From: Myxococcales bacterium
GTDB lineage: Bacteria > Myxococcota_A > SURF-8
Assembly (NCBI GenBank): GCA_003598065.1
Contig: QZKR01000073.1
Location: 1 to 35,090 of the forward strand
Direction of reading: 5' to 3'
Length of the DNA: 35,090 nt
Below are positions 16,645 to 24,380 of this stretch, piece by piece. The notes beneath the pieces were generated by a model. It worked only from the letters and a program-made list of their open reading frames with translations. It searched no databases and was not told where the DNA came from. Positions within the stretch are counted from its first letter, which is position 1; the number at the start of each line of letters is the position of its first letter. Both the position numbers and the translations under genes were made by a program.

Positions 16645-17232
16645 ATGAAACATAGTTCGACGATACTGATAGCGGCCGTTGGTATGATCTTTGTCGCTTC
16701 AGTTATCTGGGCACAGGAATACGACAGCGAAACCAACTACAACCCAATTCGAGTGGATGTCTCCTTTTCCGATGCTGTACCTCATAAAGGAGACGTCGGG
16801 GTAGTAGTCAAGCTCGCGGCTGAGCAAAGAAACGAAGGAGTTAAGCGCTTCCTTGCTCGGGAAGAGGTTAATCGTATTGATTGCAACATTTATTTGACTC
16901 TGTATGAAGACCAGGAGGTTAAGTTATCTTTCGTGCAAGCAGTCAATGGAGCAGAGCCGGAGAGCATAGATAGTGCTATTGTTAGTCTCCCGGATGGACT
17001 CTATGCGTTTTTGCTCCATTATCTTTGTTATTGTAATTGGCCGGATGACGAAGGATCGTCGGTTGCCAGTGAGAGACAGGTGATTCCATTCAAAATCGAA
17101 AATGGCCGCGCTATAGCAATTACGCGCTCGGAGTATTATAATTCAGTGTACAATGCAAAGCATCCGCAAAGGCCCAATTTTGGAATCCGGATACTTAGGG
17201 AAGACGAAGTTGATTTACCGGTAGCACAGTAG
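16645..17232 (+). CDS. Small secreted protein of unknown function
   Basis: 195 residues from the ATG at 16645, chosen for GGGAGG five bases upstream; an in-frame upstream start would precede this site and spoil the signal peptide. The N-terminus (Lys, then a hydrophobic stretch, then V-I-W-A before Gln-Glu-Tyr) is a clear Sec signal, cleaved near residue 23. The mature part is ~170 residues, strand-rich, with a C-x-C in the middle (Y-L-C-Y-C-N-W) and no lipobox. I do not recognise a family. It lies between the degenerate and the active-looking protease paralogues, starts 47 bases after the first and ends 30 bases before the second, so all three are probably one transcript. A prodomain, inhibitor or chaperone role is possible but only from position. 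Confidence 0.75.
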   Translation: MKHSSTILIAAVGMIFVASVIWAQEYDSETNYNPIRVDVSFSDAVPHKGDVGVVVKLAAEQRNEGVKRFLAREEVNRIDCNIYLTLYEDQEVKLSFVQAVNGAEPESIDSAIVSLPDGLYAFLLHYLCYCNWPDDEGSSVASERQVIPFKIENGRAIAITRSEYYNSVYNAKHPQRPNFGIRILREDEVDLPVAQ

Positions 17233-17262
17233 TCTGTGGTGTTACTCATGATGGAGAACAAA

Positions 17263-18774
17263 ATGCCCTGGAGAACAGCCGTTATTATTGGAGCCGTAGC
17301 GTCCCTTTTCGTAGCTATTGAGAGTGTCGGATTCGCATACTCTGGCACGGTAGTAGTCCGAGTAAGAAATTGGGATGATCGGGCATTGGAACTTGCGCAG
17401 GCCGCAAACCAGGGACATTTACCCACAGCGGCTCCGCACCTTTTCGATGGAATTAATGGGAATAAACCGGTTCCACATCTAAACATTTCAATGTGGGAAG
17501 GAGACAATAAGGATTGTTACGTTTGGCCCCGGGGCGACATTAACCATGGGGCCGGTTTTACCCGGCCAAATTCAAATGGCGAAGCAGTAGTGACTTTTAC
17601 CTGGCATAGTAATAATGCACATCCCAATCTTTATTTCTGCACGCACTTTGAAACGCGAATGCATGAGTTCTATGACACTGACCCAATTGGGCCCGGTTGC
17701 AACCCCAATGACGATCCTACAAACCCATTTGATTCAACGGCGAGTTGCATTCCGTATGAACCGGACTGCAATGATCCTAACCGGCCGGAGGAATGTTTAG
17801 ATGCAGACGCGAGGCGGTCTTTGTTTATTCTCAGTAGTTATATCTTTGCCCCTTCAGAAACCTACGTGGAAAAGGCATGGAATCTTTCATGTACCGATAA
17901 TCCGCAAGGCTGGTGCAATCAAGCTGCTGCTGACTTATTTACCGAAAATAATGCTTTTGGAAATTGTGCGATAACCTCAGGAACGTTATTTGATCGTTTC
18001 CAGGGTCACTTATCCTACCGCGACTACCCGGAACAGTTAGTTGTTCAGTTTCATCTGGGTCCTGGTGGAAACTACTTAAGCAATCCTTCCGGCAGTGATC
18101 GAATTCAATTTGTAGGGATTAACACCGATCCAAGTTGGCTCGCGCATGAAACTGGGCATGCCATACATGCGCGCGCCATGGAGCATGTACCCACCTTTCT
18201 TGGACGAGATCCTAATTTTGTTCCTAACGAATGTCGTAGTACGGAGGATCCGCCCTGCGCCCAGAAGACGGCCACGGCACAGGCATGGGCTGATTTTATC
18301 GCCGCTGTTGCATTTCACGAACCCTACCAACAGGACATCACTCCCTATAATAGAGATTGGTTATTTGATGCTGAAGGCCTGATGGGAGGTCGATATAATA
18401 ACAGCAATTCCAATATGCCTTGTGCGGCATTAGATGATCCCGATGGGGTTGCCTGGGATTCAGGTTGGAATATTGTTCGGTTTTTCTGGGATTTGTATGA
18501 TACGCGGGACGAAGGTGACTATTCCGACGGCTGTTCAATGACCATTGGGGAAATTATTTCCGTATGGACTAATTTCACCGCTGGGACCGGGGATGGGCAA
18601 GCAGACGAAGGGTCAACACCTGACCCGTATCCATGGTCGGGTCGTAACGGACGTAACGTTTGGGATTATTGGAATAACGCACCGGACAGGTTAAAGGTTT
18701 GCATCGAAAGGAACATAATGAACAACTGTCTGACGGATTCGGAAAGATCAACTGTATTTGAGTGGAATCCGTGA
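17263..18774 (+). CDS. Secreted HExxH zinc metalloprotease-like protein
   Basis: 503 residues from the ATG at 17263 (GGAG six bases upstream); a GTG at 17236 and ATGs at 17248/17251 are in frame but give a worse signal peptide. Secretion signal to about residue 25 (G-F-A before Tyr-Ser), no lipobox. The N-terminal ~130 residues are a strand domain; Cys residues are numerous, implying disulphides outside the cytoplasm. H295-E-T-G-H299 within S-W-L-A-H-E-T-G-H-A-I-H is a zincin motif, followed ~40 residues later by Q-A-W-A-D-F (340-345). In gluzincins a Glu usually sits at that place; here it is Gln-Ala, so the third zinc ligand is unclear (Asp343 or His352 are options). It shares its whole length with the lipoprotein at 14918-16597. 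Peptidase activity is inferred from the motif only. Confidence 0.8.
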   Translation: MPWRTAVIIGAVASLFVAIESVGFAYSGTVVVRVRNWDDRALELAQAANQGHLPTAAPHLFDGINGNKPVPHLNISMWEGDNKDCYVWPRGDINHGAGFTRPNSNGEAVVTFTWHSNNAHPNLYFCTHFETRMHEFYDTDPIGPGCNPNDDPTNPFDSTASCIPYEPDCNDPNRPEECLDADARRSLFILSSYIFAPSETYVEKAWNLSCTDNPQGWCNQAAADLFTENNAFGNCAITSGTLFDRFQGHLSYRDYPEQLVVQFHLGPGGNYLSNPSGSDRIQFVGINTDPSWLAHETGHAIHARAMEHVPTFLGRDPNFVPNECRSTEDPPCAQKTATAQAWADFIAAVAFHEPYQQDITPYNRDWLFDAEGLMGGRYNNSNSNMPCAALDDPDGVAWDSGWNIVRFFWDLYDTRDEGDYSDGCSMTIGEIISVWTNFTAGTGDGQADEGSTPDPYPWSGRNGRNVWDYWNNAPDRLKVCIERNIMNNCLTDSERSTVFEWNP

Positions 18775-18806
18775 GACGATTCACCGCAAGCCGGAGAATG
18801 AAGCAC

Positions 18807-20132
18807 ATGAAAGCAACTTTTAGCTCGAACGCCTTAGATGTTCTTTTCAGGAAGCTTCTCCTTGCCACGTTACCGTGCGTCTTATTGTTGGGTTGCTACA
18901 GTGAGGAGAAGGAGGCCAATGCCGACATAGACGAAAACCAAAATGAATCTGAGCAGATAGACGAAGAAGAGCACGATGAAACGGAATCGGATGAAGAAAT
19001 ATCCTGTGACCGTCCTTCGGTCGGTGGAACAACGAAATTGGAGTACTACTACCATATAGAGGGTTATCATGCTTATGTTGATATTCGTTTCATTGTAACC
19101 AAGAGTAACGAATTCAACTTATACTACCGAGATGATTACTCTAGGGAATTTGACCCTACAAAAGAAACATTTTTGCTGGACAAACGCGATATCCTTAGCG
19201 CCGGTGAGGCAGAACAGCTATTCGGCTTTCTTGAACCGGAGTTTAGCTGTTGCCCACCAGATAACGACTGTTCAATTGACTGCTCCTATATTTCGCTTGA
19301 GTACGATAATGGAGTGGTTAAAACAGAAAATAAGTATTGTAGGAACGCCAGCAACGGGAATTATTTGAGTTTAAGTGAATTTAACGCCTTTATTTTCAAG
19401 TTAGGACAAGTTGAGCGTGAGCCCATACCCGACACAGTCGGATTTTGCCGTAATAACGGCCTGGGCGGCGTTTTTTCATGTGAAGTAGATGAAGATTGCA
19501 TAGGATATCGGTTTCCTGCGAGCCTGGAGTGCTTTGATGTTTACGACTCTGATGCTTATTACTTTAGTTTTCCCTTGCGTGGGTGTATATTCGTGAATGC
19601 TAACGGGTCGCCCCAGATGTGCGCCGCCGATCAAAATTGCGATTTGGCCTATCGAAAATGTGAGTATGGAAAATGCCGGAATACGATGTTCGACTACCGT
19701 TTCCAATGTAATCCGTATTCGCAGAATGAGTGTACCTTGTTCGATCTCGGTTGCGAATGTATTTCTGCGCCGCCGGGCGAAGATTTCAGTGGCCGCCCCT
19801 TCGGCAAAGATTGCACGGGCCAGACGGCCTGTCCGGCAAGTGCAAGAGCGATCTGCCTGCCGTTCAGCGAGACTTGCGCAGTCGTGGGCAGCTTCATGGA
19901 CGAACCAGTCCGGGCGTGGTGCGACTTTCTTGCCGGCTGCTGCGATTACCTGAACATCTGCGACAGCTTCAATGCCGAAAACTGCGTTGCCGAGTATAAG
20001 AAGGACGATTATGCCCTGGCCGCTTTCCAATGGGAGTTCATTCAGGCCCTGCCCCTGGCCCATACCTGCGAGGCTTACTTCACCGGCCCTGGCGTCAACT
20101 ATAAAGATTGGCAAACAAAAGTGTGCGAATGA
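18807..20132 (+). CDS. Cys-rich lipoprotein with acidic stalk
   Basis: 441 residues from the ATG at 18807; an ATG at 18798 is in frame but sits only one base from the GGAG. The signal peptide ends in L-L-L-G-C (Cys30). An Asp/Glu/Asn-rich stalk follows to ~residue 70, then a strand-rich domain (~75-200) and a C-terminal half with about thirty Cys residues in short spacings, including the C-E-V-D-E-D-C motif near 230 and C-C pairs. This resembles the Cys-dense C-x-x-D-x-D-C modules in secreted lipoproteins of Myxococcota-like bacteria, but I do not recognise a specific family. It begins 32 bases after the metalloprotease gene and ends 31 bases before the next lipoprotein gene. GC content rises in its last third. 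Likely surface-exposed on the outer membrane. Confidence 0.75.
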   Translation: MKATFSSNALDVLFRKLLLATLPCVLLLGCYSEEKEANADIDENQNESEQIDEEEHDETESDEEISCDRPSVGGTTKLEYYYHIEGYHAYVDIRFIVTKSNEFNLYYRDDYSREFDPTKETFLLDKRDILSAGEAEQLFGFLEPEFSCCPPDNDCSIDCSYISLEYDNGVVKTENKYCRNASNGNYLSLSEFNAFIFKLGQVEREPIPDTVGFCRNNGLGGVFSCEVDEDCIGYRFPASLECFDVYDSDAYYFSFPLRGCIFVNANGSPQMCAADQNCDLAYRKCEYGKCRNTMFDYRFQCNPYSQNECTLFDLGCECISAPPGEDFSGRPFGKDCTGQTACPASARAICLPFSETCAVVGSFMDEPVRAWCDFLAGCCDYLNICDSFNAENCVAEYKKDDYALAAFQWEFIQALPLAHTCEAYFTGPGVNYKDWQTKVCE

Positions 20133-20163
20133 TTATAGAAACAAGCTGATAATTGAGGGTGCC

Positions 20164-22461
20164 ATGCCGAAGAAAAACTGCTGGTGGATACTGTTAGCTG
20201 CAACCCTCCTCCTTCTCTCCTGCGCAAGTGGTGAAAACACATCCGGCGTCACAACCGATGGCGATAAGTTAGACGCTGAGGAGGATGAGTTTCCGCATTC
20301 GGAGATCGATTCCGATGTCGAAACCGAAGCCGATTCGGCCGAAGTTGACGACGACGGCGACGTTGACGCAACGGACGCCGACGAAGATGGAGAATCCACC
20401 GACGACGAGGACGACTTCGATTTGGAAGATGAAGATTTGCCGGAAGAAGACCTTGATGAGGATGGGGCGGACGAGGATGTTATCGATGGGGACATGCTCG
20501 AAGAGGATAATGAGGTAGAAGCTGACAACGAGGAGGCCGACACGGACGAGAACGAAACCGAAGAGGATTCGGAAGAGGACTTCGTGTGCATCCTTCAAAG
20601 CAGCATAGCCGATCATAAACAACCCTGCGACGAGCCTCCCAATCCATGGCTGACTCAAAGGCGTTGCGAGCGCTATGAATACGACCGGCAGGGCCGGCCG
20701 GTCTGGCGCGGCACCGACTGGGACTGCGACTCCGGCAACAACTCCTGCCACATATGGGTATATGATGACGACGAAGGGAAGGTAACGGAGGGTTATGACG
20801 CCAAATGCGACGGAGTCCTGGACTACGGCTGCAAGTCTCGAACCTACGATGCGATGGGCAACCTCTTGCTGGAACAATGGATTCCGGGATGTGATGGCCA
20901 GGTGAACAGTTATGATACCTATGCCTACGATGAAAATGGGCGGCTGATCGCCGAAAACCCCTGCGACGATCCCAGGCGCCATTCGGACCGCCAGGGGGTT
21001 GCCACTTACGACGAAAACGGCAATATGACCCGATGGACGGAGAGTCTTTGCACGGGGGAAATCGTTTCCTGCAATGTGTATACTTATGACCCCCAAGGAA
21101 ACCGGCAGACCGAGGTTTGGGATTTAGAATGCGACGAAACGGCCGATGGGGAATGCAAAGCGTTTACCTACGACGAGAACGGCCATCAGCTGACCGAACG
21201 ATGGGACCGAAACTGCGACGGCGTCCCGGATGACTATTGCAGCGTCAGCGCCTATGACGATTTGGGTCGGCGAACCCGGTTCGAGGAATATTGGTGTTGC
21301 CGGAATATCCTGCCCGAGGCCGAACCCTGCTTTACAGGCGGCGAGGAACCGGCCAGAGAGCCTCAATGCCGGAACTATTACTATGACGATTATGGCCGGC
21401 TCGTTCGGGAAGAATACGAATCCAGTTGCACCGGAACCGTCTACGAATGCGTTGCTTACGATTATATCTGCTGGGGCGAGGAGCCGACCGATGGCGACTC
21501 CGACCAGGAGGGTAATTCCAATATCGCCTGGCCCGAGCATTTCTGTGGACTGCTGAGGACGGGGGACTCCCACTGCGACGGTGAGGCGGATCAGTGCCAG
21601 TTCGTTGCTCCCAATCCCTGGGGCGGTGTGTACGACCCGATTTCCTATCTTGATGATGAGTGCGACGGCGTGCCGGACGTCAATTGCCACTACGCCGTTT
21701 TTGACGAACGAGGCAACCTCCTTCATTCAAAGGGCGATATCGACTGCGACGGCGGATGGGACTCCGGTTGCCTCGATCACATCTACCGCGAAGATGGGAT
21801 ACTCGTCTTCTCCGTCTATGACTATAATTGCGACGGATCCACGGAACGCTGTGAAAAACCGACCTATGACCGACAGGGCAACCTCATCTACATGGAGGTT
21901 GGCTTTTCCTGCGAAGACCTTCCGTTTCGATGCACCGTTTATACCTATGACCCGTTTGGCCGGCGGGTGAAGCAGCAGGATGACAGCGACTGCGACGGCG
22001 TCGCCGACGGGACCTGCGAGGCTTATTTCTACAACGAAGATGAAAAGAGGCCTTATTTGCAATGGCGCGATGCGGAATGCGACGGGATTGGCGATTCCAA
22101 TTGCTTGTATTCGACGTTCGATGACCAGGGGCGAAGGCTCACCTGGTGGGAAGACGATGATTGCAATGAAGAGGCGGAATACTGCCAGTCCTTCACTTAC
22201 GACCCGTCCGGCAATCTCACGATAGACGAGGACGACGAATTTTGCGACGGCGTGGAGAAGACCTGTTTCGTCGCCACCTACGACGCCCGCGATAATCGCA
22301 CCTCCTCCTTCACCGACCGTGGCTGCGACGGAATACCGGATAACTCCTGCACAACCATGACCTACGACGAGAACGACCAACTCGTTTCCGAAACCAACGA
22401 CTTCGATTGCAGCGGCGCCCAGTCTTCTTCTTGCTCTACTTATGAATTGGTCTGCTATTGA
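20164..22461 (+). CDS. Lipoprotein with Cys-paired YD-type repeats
   Basis: 765 residues, ATG at 20164 with GAGG five bases upstream. The lipobox ends L-L-S-C (Cys20). Residues ~30-145 are an almost pure Asp/Glu stalk. From ~150 on there are two repeat blocks joined by a second acidic linker (G-E-E-P-T-D-G-D-S-D). Each repeat is ~27-29 residues: a Cys-Asp-Gly-x-x-Asp-x-x-Cys part, then Y-x-Y/F-D-x-x-G-N/R and a strand. About seven copies lie in block one and ten in block two, each with a conserved Cys pair. The Y-D-x-x-G element is that of RHS/YD repeats, while D-x-D-C-D-G-x-x-D resembles calcium-binding loops of thrombospondin type 3. No RHS core motif (DPxG) and no toxin tip follow; the protein ends with a Cys shortly after the last repeat. 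Probably an extended, disulphide-laddered surface fibre. Confidence 0.82.
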   Translation: MPKKNCWWILLAATLLLLSCASGENTSGVTTDGDKLDAEEDEFPHSEIDSDVETEADSAEVDDDGDVDATDADEDGESTDDEDDFDLEDEDLPEEDLDEDGADEDVIDGDMLEEDNEVEADNEEADTDENETEEDSEEDFVCILQSSIADHKQPCDEPPNPWLTQRRCERYEYDRQGRPVWRGTDWDCDSGNNSCHIWVYDDDEGKVTEGYDAKCDGVLDYGCKSRTYDAMGNLLLEQWIPGCDGQVNSYDTYAYDENGRLIAENPCDDPRRHSDRQGVATYDENGNMTRWTESLCTGEIVSCNVYTYDPQGNRQTEVWDLECDETADGECKAFTYDENGHQLTERWDRNCDGVPDDYCSVSAYDDLGRRTRFEEYWCCRNILPEAEPCFTGGEEPAREPQCRNYYYDDYGRLVREEYESSCTGTVYECVAYDYICWGEEPTDGDSDQEGNSNIAWPEHFCGLLRTGDSHCDGEADQCQFVAPNPWGGVYDPISYLDDECDGVPDVNCHYAVFDERGNLLHSKGDIDCDGGWDSGCLDHIYREDGILVFSVYDYNCDGSTERCEKPTYDRQGNLIYMEVGFSCEDLPFRCTVYTYDPFGRRVKQQDDSDCDGVADGTCEAYFYNEDEKRPYLQWRDAECDGIGDSNCLYSTFDDQGRRLTWWEDDDCNEEAEYCQSFTYDPSGNLTIDEDDEFCDGVEKTCFVATYDARDNRTSSFTDRGCDGIPDNSCTTMTYDENDQLVSETNDFDCSGAQSSSCSTYELVCY

Positions 22462-22513
22462 GGACAGACCGCTATGCCGATTCTCTCGCCCCGCAACTTT
22501 CCGCCAAATCTCT

Positions 22514-22542
22514 TTGCTTTTTTCCCGCGCGGTGGCTAAGAT
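22514..22542 (+). promoter_or_regulatory. Promoter of the DUF4026 gene
   Basis: TTGCTT, 17 bases, TAAGAT. Transcription would begin near 22549, which excludes the in-frame TTG at 22543 and supports the GTG start at 22618. A GC-rich inverted repeat (CCCGCC...GGCGGG) lies in the leader. Confidence 0.5.
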
Positions 22543-22617
22543 TTGCGGCTGCGCGCGATTCCCGACCCCGCCGGTCGCTTTGACAGGCGGGTTTCGAGTC
22601 GCCGCCGTGGAGCAGCC

Positions 22618-23922
22618 GTGGCGAATTTCGACATACCGCCAAGCACGATCCTCCTCCCCCTGCCGGGCGACGCCGCCCCGGCCGACGACGTCATCCGCCA
22701 GATTCTGGAGGAAAAATACCCGGGCGTCGTCATCGAGGAGGCCGACGAGGACTACCCGTCCGACGTGCCCTGGATGTTGGCGGTGGACATCCCCGAGTGG
22801 CCGGAGACGGTCTATCTCTGGCCGGAACGGGTGGACGACCTGCCCGCCGAGGCCTGGTGGCCCAACAGCGAACTCACCGACGAACTGCGCGACGCCTTCG
22901 AGTCCTGCGGCGTGGGGCTGGTGATCGAGACGCAGCTGGAAGGCGACGACCCGCGCGTCCTCTGGCGCAAGCAGCTCATGCTCGCCCTGGACCTCGGCGA
23001 CGACGCGCCGTTCATCTACGACGACAGCGCGATGCGCATCGTCACCCGCTATCAGGCGGAAAGCCTGATGGAGGTGCCCGTCCATCCCTCGGCCCGGGAG
23101 ATGATGGCCCTGCATGCCGTATATGATGAAGGCGACCGCGATCCGAGACGGCTCTGGCTGCACACGCACGGCCTGGAGCGCGCGGGCGTGGCCAACCTGG
23201 AGGCGTTCGGCGTGCGCGGCGAGCACCACCAGACGGCCGCCCACCTCATCGGCCTCGTCGCCGACCGCCAGATCGACGGCCTTCTGCAGCCCGGCAAGCC
23301 GTTGGTCGTCGCCCCCGGCCTGACGATCGGCCTGATTCCGCTGGATCAGGCGCTCAAGCTCGTCGGTCCCGACGAGGTCGGCGGACCGCGCGACCGCGAC
23401 GAACTCCACGAGTCGCCGCGCATGGTCCTGGTCACGCCGGGGGACGACAAGCGCCAGGGTTTTTCTTTTTTCGCCACGCCCGTCCGCTCGCTGACCCTCG
23501 ACGCCGTTCTCGCCTCGCTGGAGCACAACGATCTGATTTTCTATACGACGGCCGAAACCGAGCGCATGACCTATCTGGCCCGCTATCGCTGGCCGCTGTT
23601 TCTCTCGCTCTGGCGGCAGCGGCGGGACCACGAATGGCTCTTCTTCGTGCGCAAGCCGTTCCATACGCCGAACGCGGACGTGTCCTCCGAGCATGTGTGG
23701 TTCGAGGTGACGGCGCTGGAGGCCGAACGGATCGAGGCGACGCTGATCAATACCCCCATGCACGCCCGCGATCTGGCGCTAGGCCAGCATTACGACCTGC
23801 AAGCCGAGGAGATTACCGACTGGAACATCTCCACCGAGGACGGCGTCTACGATCCCTCCTCGGCGGTCAAGCTCGCCGTCGAAAACGGCGTCCAACTCAT
23901 CGCCCCCCGGCCGGTGCACTGA
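22618..23922 (+). CDS. DUF4026 / DUF2314 domain protein
   Basis: 434 residues from a GTG at 22618 with GGAG five bases before it; upstream in-frame codons lie at or before the predicted transcription start. There is no signal peptide or membrane helix, so it is cytoplasmic. The bulk (residues ~1-330), including the L-H-T-H-G-L region near 180, fits DUF4026. The last ~100 residues (H-V-W-F-E-V, then A-T-L-I-N-T-P, then I-T-D-W-N-I) are a DUF2314 (YegJ-like) domain. These two domains often occur together in single proteins of unknown function. GC content is back to the high background level, so it does not belong compositionally to the secreted block before it. It is a monocistronic unit with its own promoter. 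Function unknown. Confidence 0.8.
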   Translation: MANFDIPPSTILLPLPGDAAPADDVIRQILEEKYPGVVIEEADEDYPSDVPWMLAVDIPEWPETVYLWPERVDDLPAEAWWPNSELTDELRDAFESCGVGLVIETQLEGDDPRVLWRKQLMLALDLGDDAPFIYDDSAMRIVTRYQAESLMEVPVHPSAREMMALHAVYDEGDRDPRRLWLHTHGLERAGVANLEAFGVRGEHHQTAAHLIGLVADRQIDGLLQPGKPLVVAPGLTIGLIPLDQALKLVGPDEVGGPRDRDELHESPRMVLVTPGDDKRQGFSFFATPVRSLTLDAVLASLEHNDLIFYTTAETERMTYLARYRWPLFLSLWRQRRDHEWLFFVRKPFHTPNADVSSEHVWFEVTALEAERIEATLINTPMHARDLALGQHYDLQAEEITDWNISTEDGVYDPSSAVKLAVENGVQLIAPRPVH

Positions 23923-23925
23923 GCC

Positions 23926-24177
23926 TTATTTCTCGTTGGCGCTATTCTCCAAGTTCTGTGTGGCGCTCTTATCCGCCTTGGTCGGCATAAGATCGATGTC
24001 GAAGCCCAGGCCGATCTCCAGCAGGCTGACTGAATGGCCGCTTTCGTATTTGTTCCAATAGATATGAAGAGCCGAGGACAGAAGAATCTTGGTGAAATGG
24101 TTGAAGCGGATCTGAAACCCAAGCGCCGGCTCCAGCCATTGAGTGACCGGAATGCCGGTCGCCTTGGTGATCTGGTA
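23926..24177 (-). pseudogene. 3' remnant of an outer-membrane beta-barrel-like gene
   Basis: An open frame of 83 codons ends with TAA just three bases from the DUF4026 stop, but directly upstream it meets an in-frame TGA and has no start codon or ribosome site. The peptide (G-F-Q-I-R-F-N-H-F, then S-A-L-H-I-Y-W-N-K-Y-E-S-G-H, then L-E-I-G-L-G-F-D-I) has the alternating pattern of beta-barrel strands. It looks like the C-terminal end of an exported protein whose front has been lost. The coding look is by eye only. Confidence 0.45.
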
Positions 24178-24231
24178 TCACCGACAATACCATGACGGCC
24201 ATGTCCCCTTCAATTGGATTGATGAAAACGC

Positions 24232-24254
24232 ATTCCCCGCTTTAACCGGGGAAT
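24232..24254. repeat. Inverted repeat upstream of the GT39 promoter
   Basis: ATTCCCCG, seven-base loop, CGGGGAAT: perfect eight-base arms with no T-run after it on either strand. It could be a bidirectional attenuator or an operator just upstream of the promoter at 24277. Apart from this, the promoter and the gene remnant, the 458-base gap 23923-24380 holds nothing recognisable. Confidence 0.4.
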
Positions 24255-24276
24255 CGGGAATTCGGCGGCCTCCAAA

Positions 24277-24305
24277 TTGACGTCCCGGTTTCCGCGTGCT
24301 ACCAT
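24277..24305 (+). promoter_or_regulatory. sigma70-type promoter of the glycan operon
   Basis: TTGACG, 17 bases, TACCAT, about 75 bases before the GTG of the glycosyltransferase. Confidence 0.6.
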
Positions 24306-24380
24306 CCGCCGCTTATAACGTCCGGGTTCCCGGGACTTATCCACCGGGAGGACGCGCCACGGAAGTCAGGGAGGTGGGCC

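Noticed and set aside
20133..20591. A Ser-rich frame on the minus strand opposite the acidic stalk
   Set aside because: Complement of Asp/Glu codons reads as Ser/Val/Ile codons; composition artefact.
20164..22461. Polymorphic toxin (RHS) with a variable tip
   Set aside because: There is no RHS core motif and no extra domain after the last repeat; the chain ends right after a final Cys.
14675..22461. Prophage or integrative element
   Set aside because: No integrase, phage structural gene, attachment-site duplication or tRNA border was found; only composition supports transfer.
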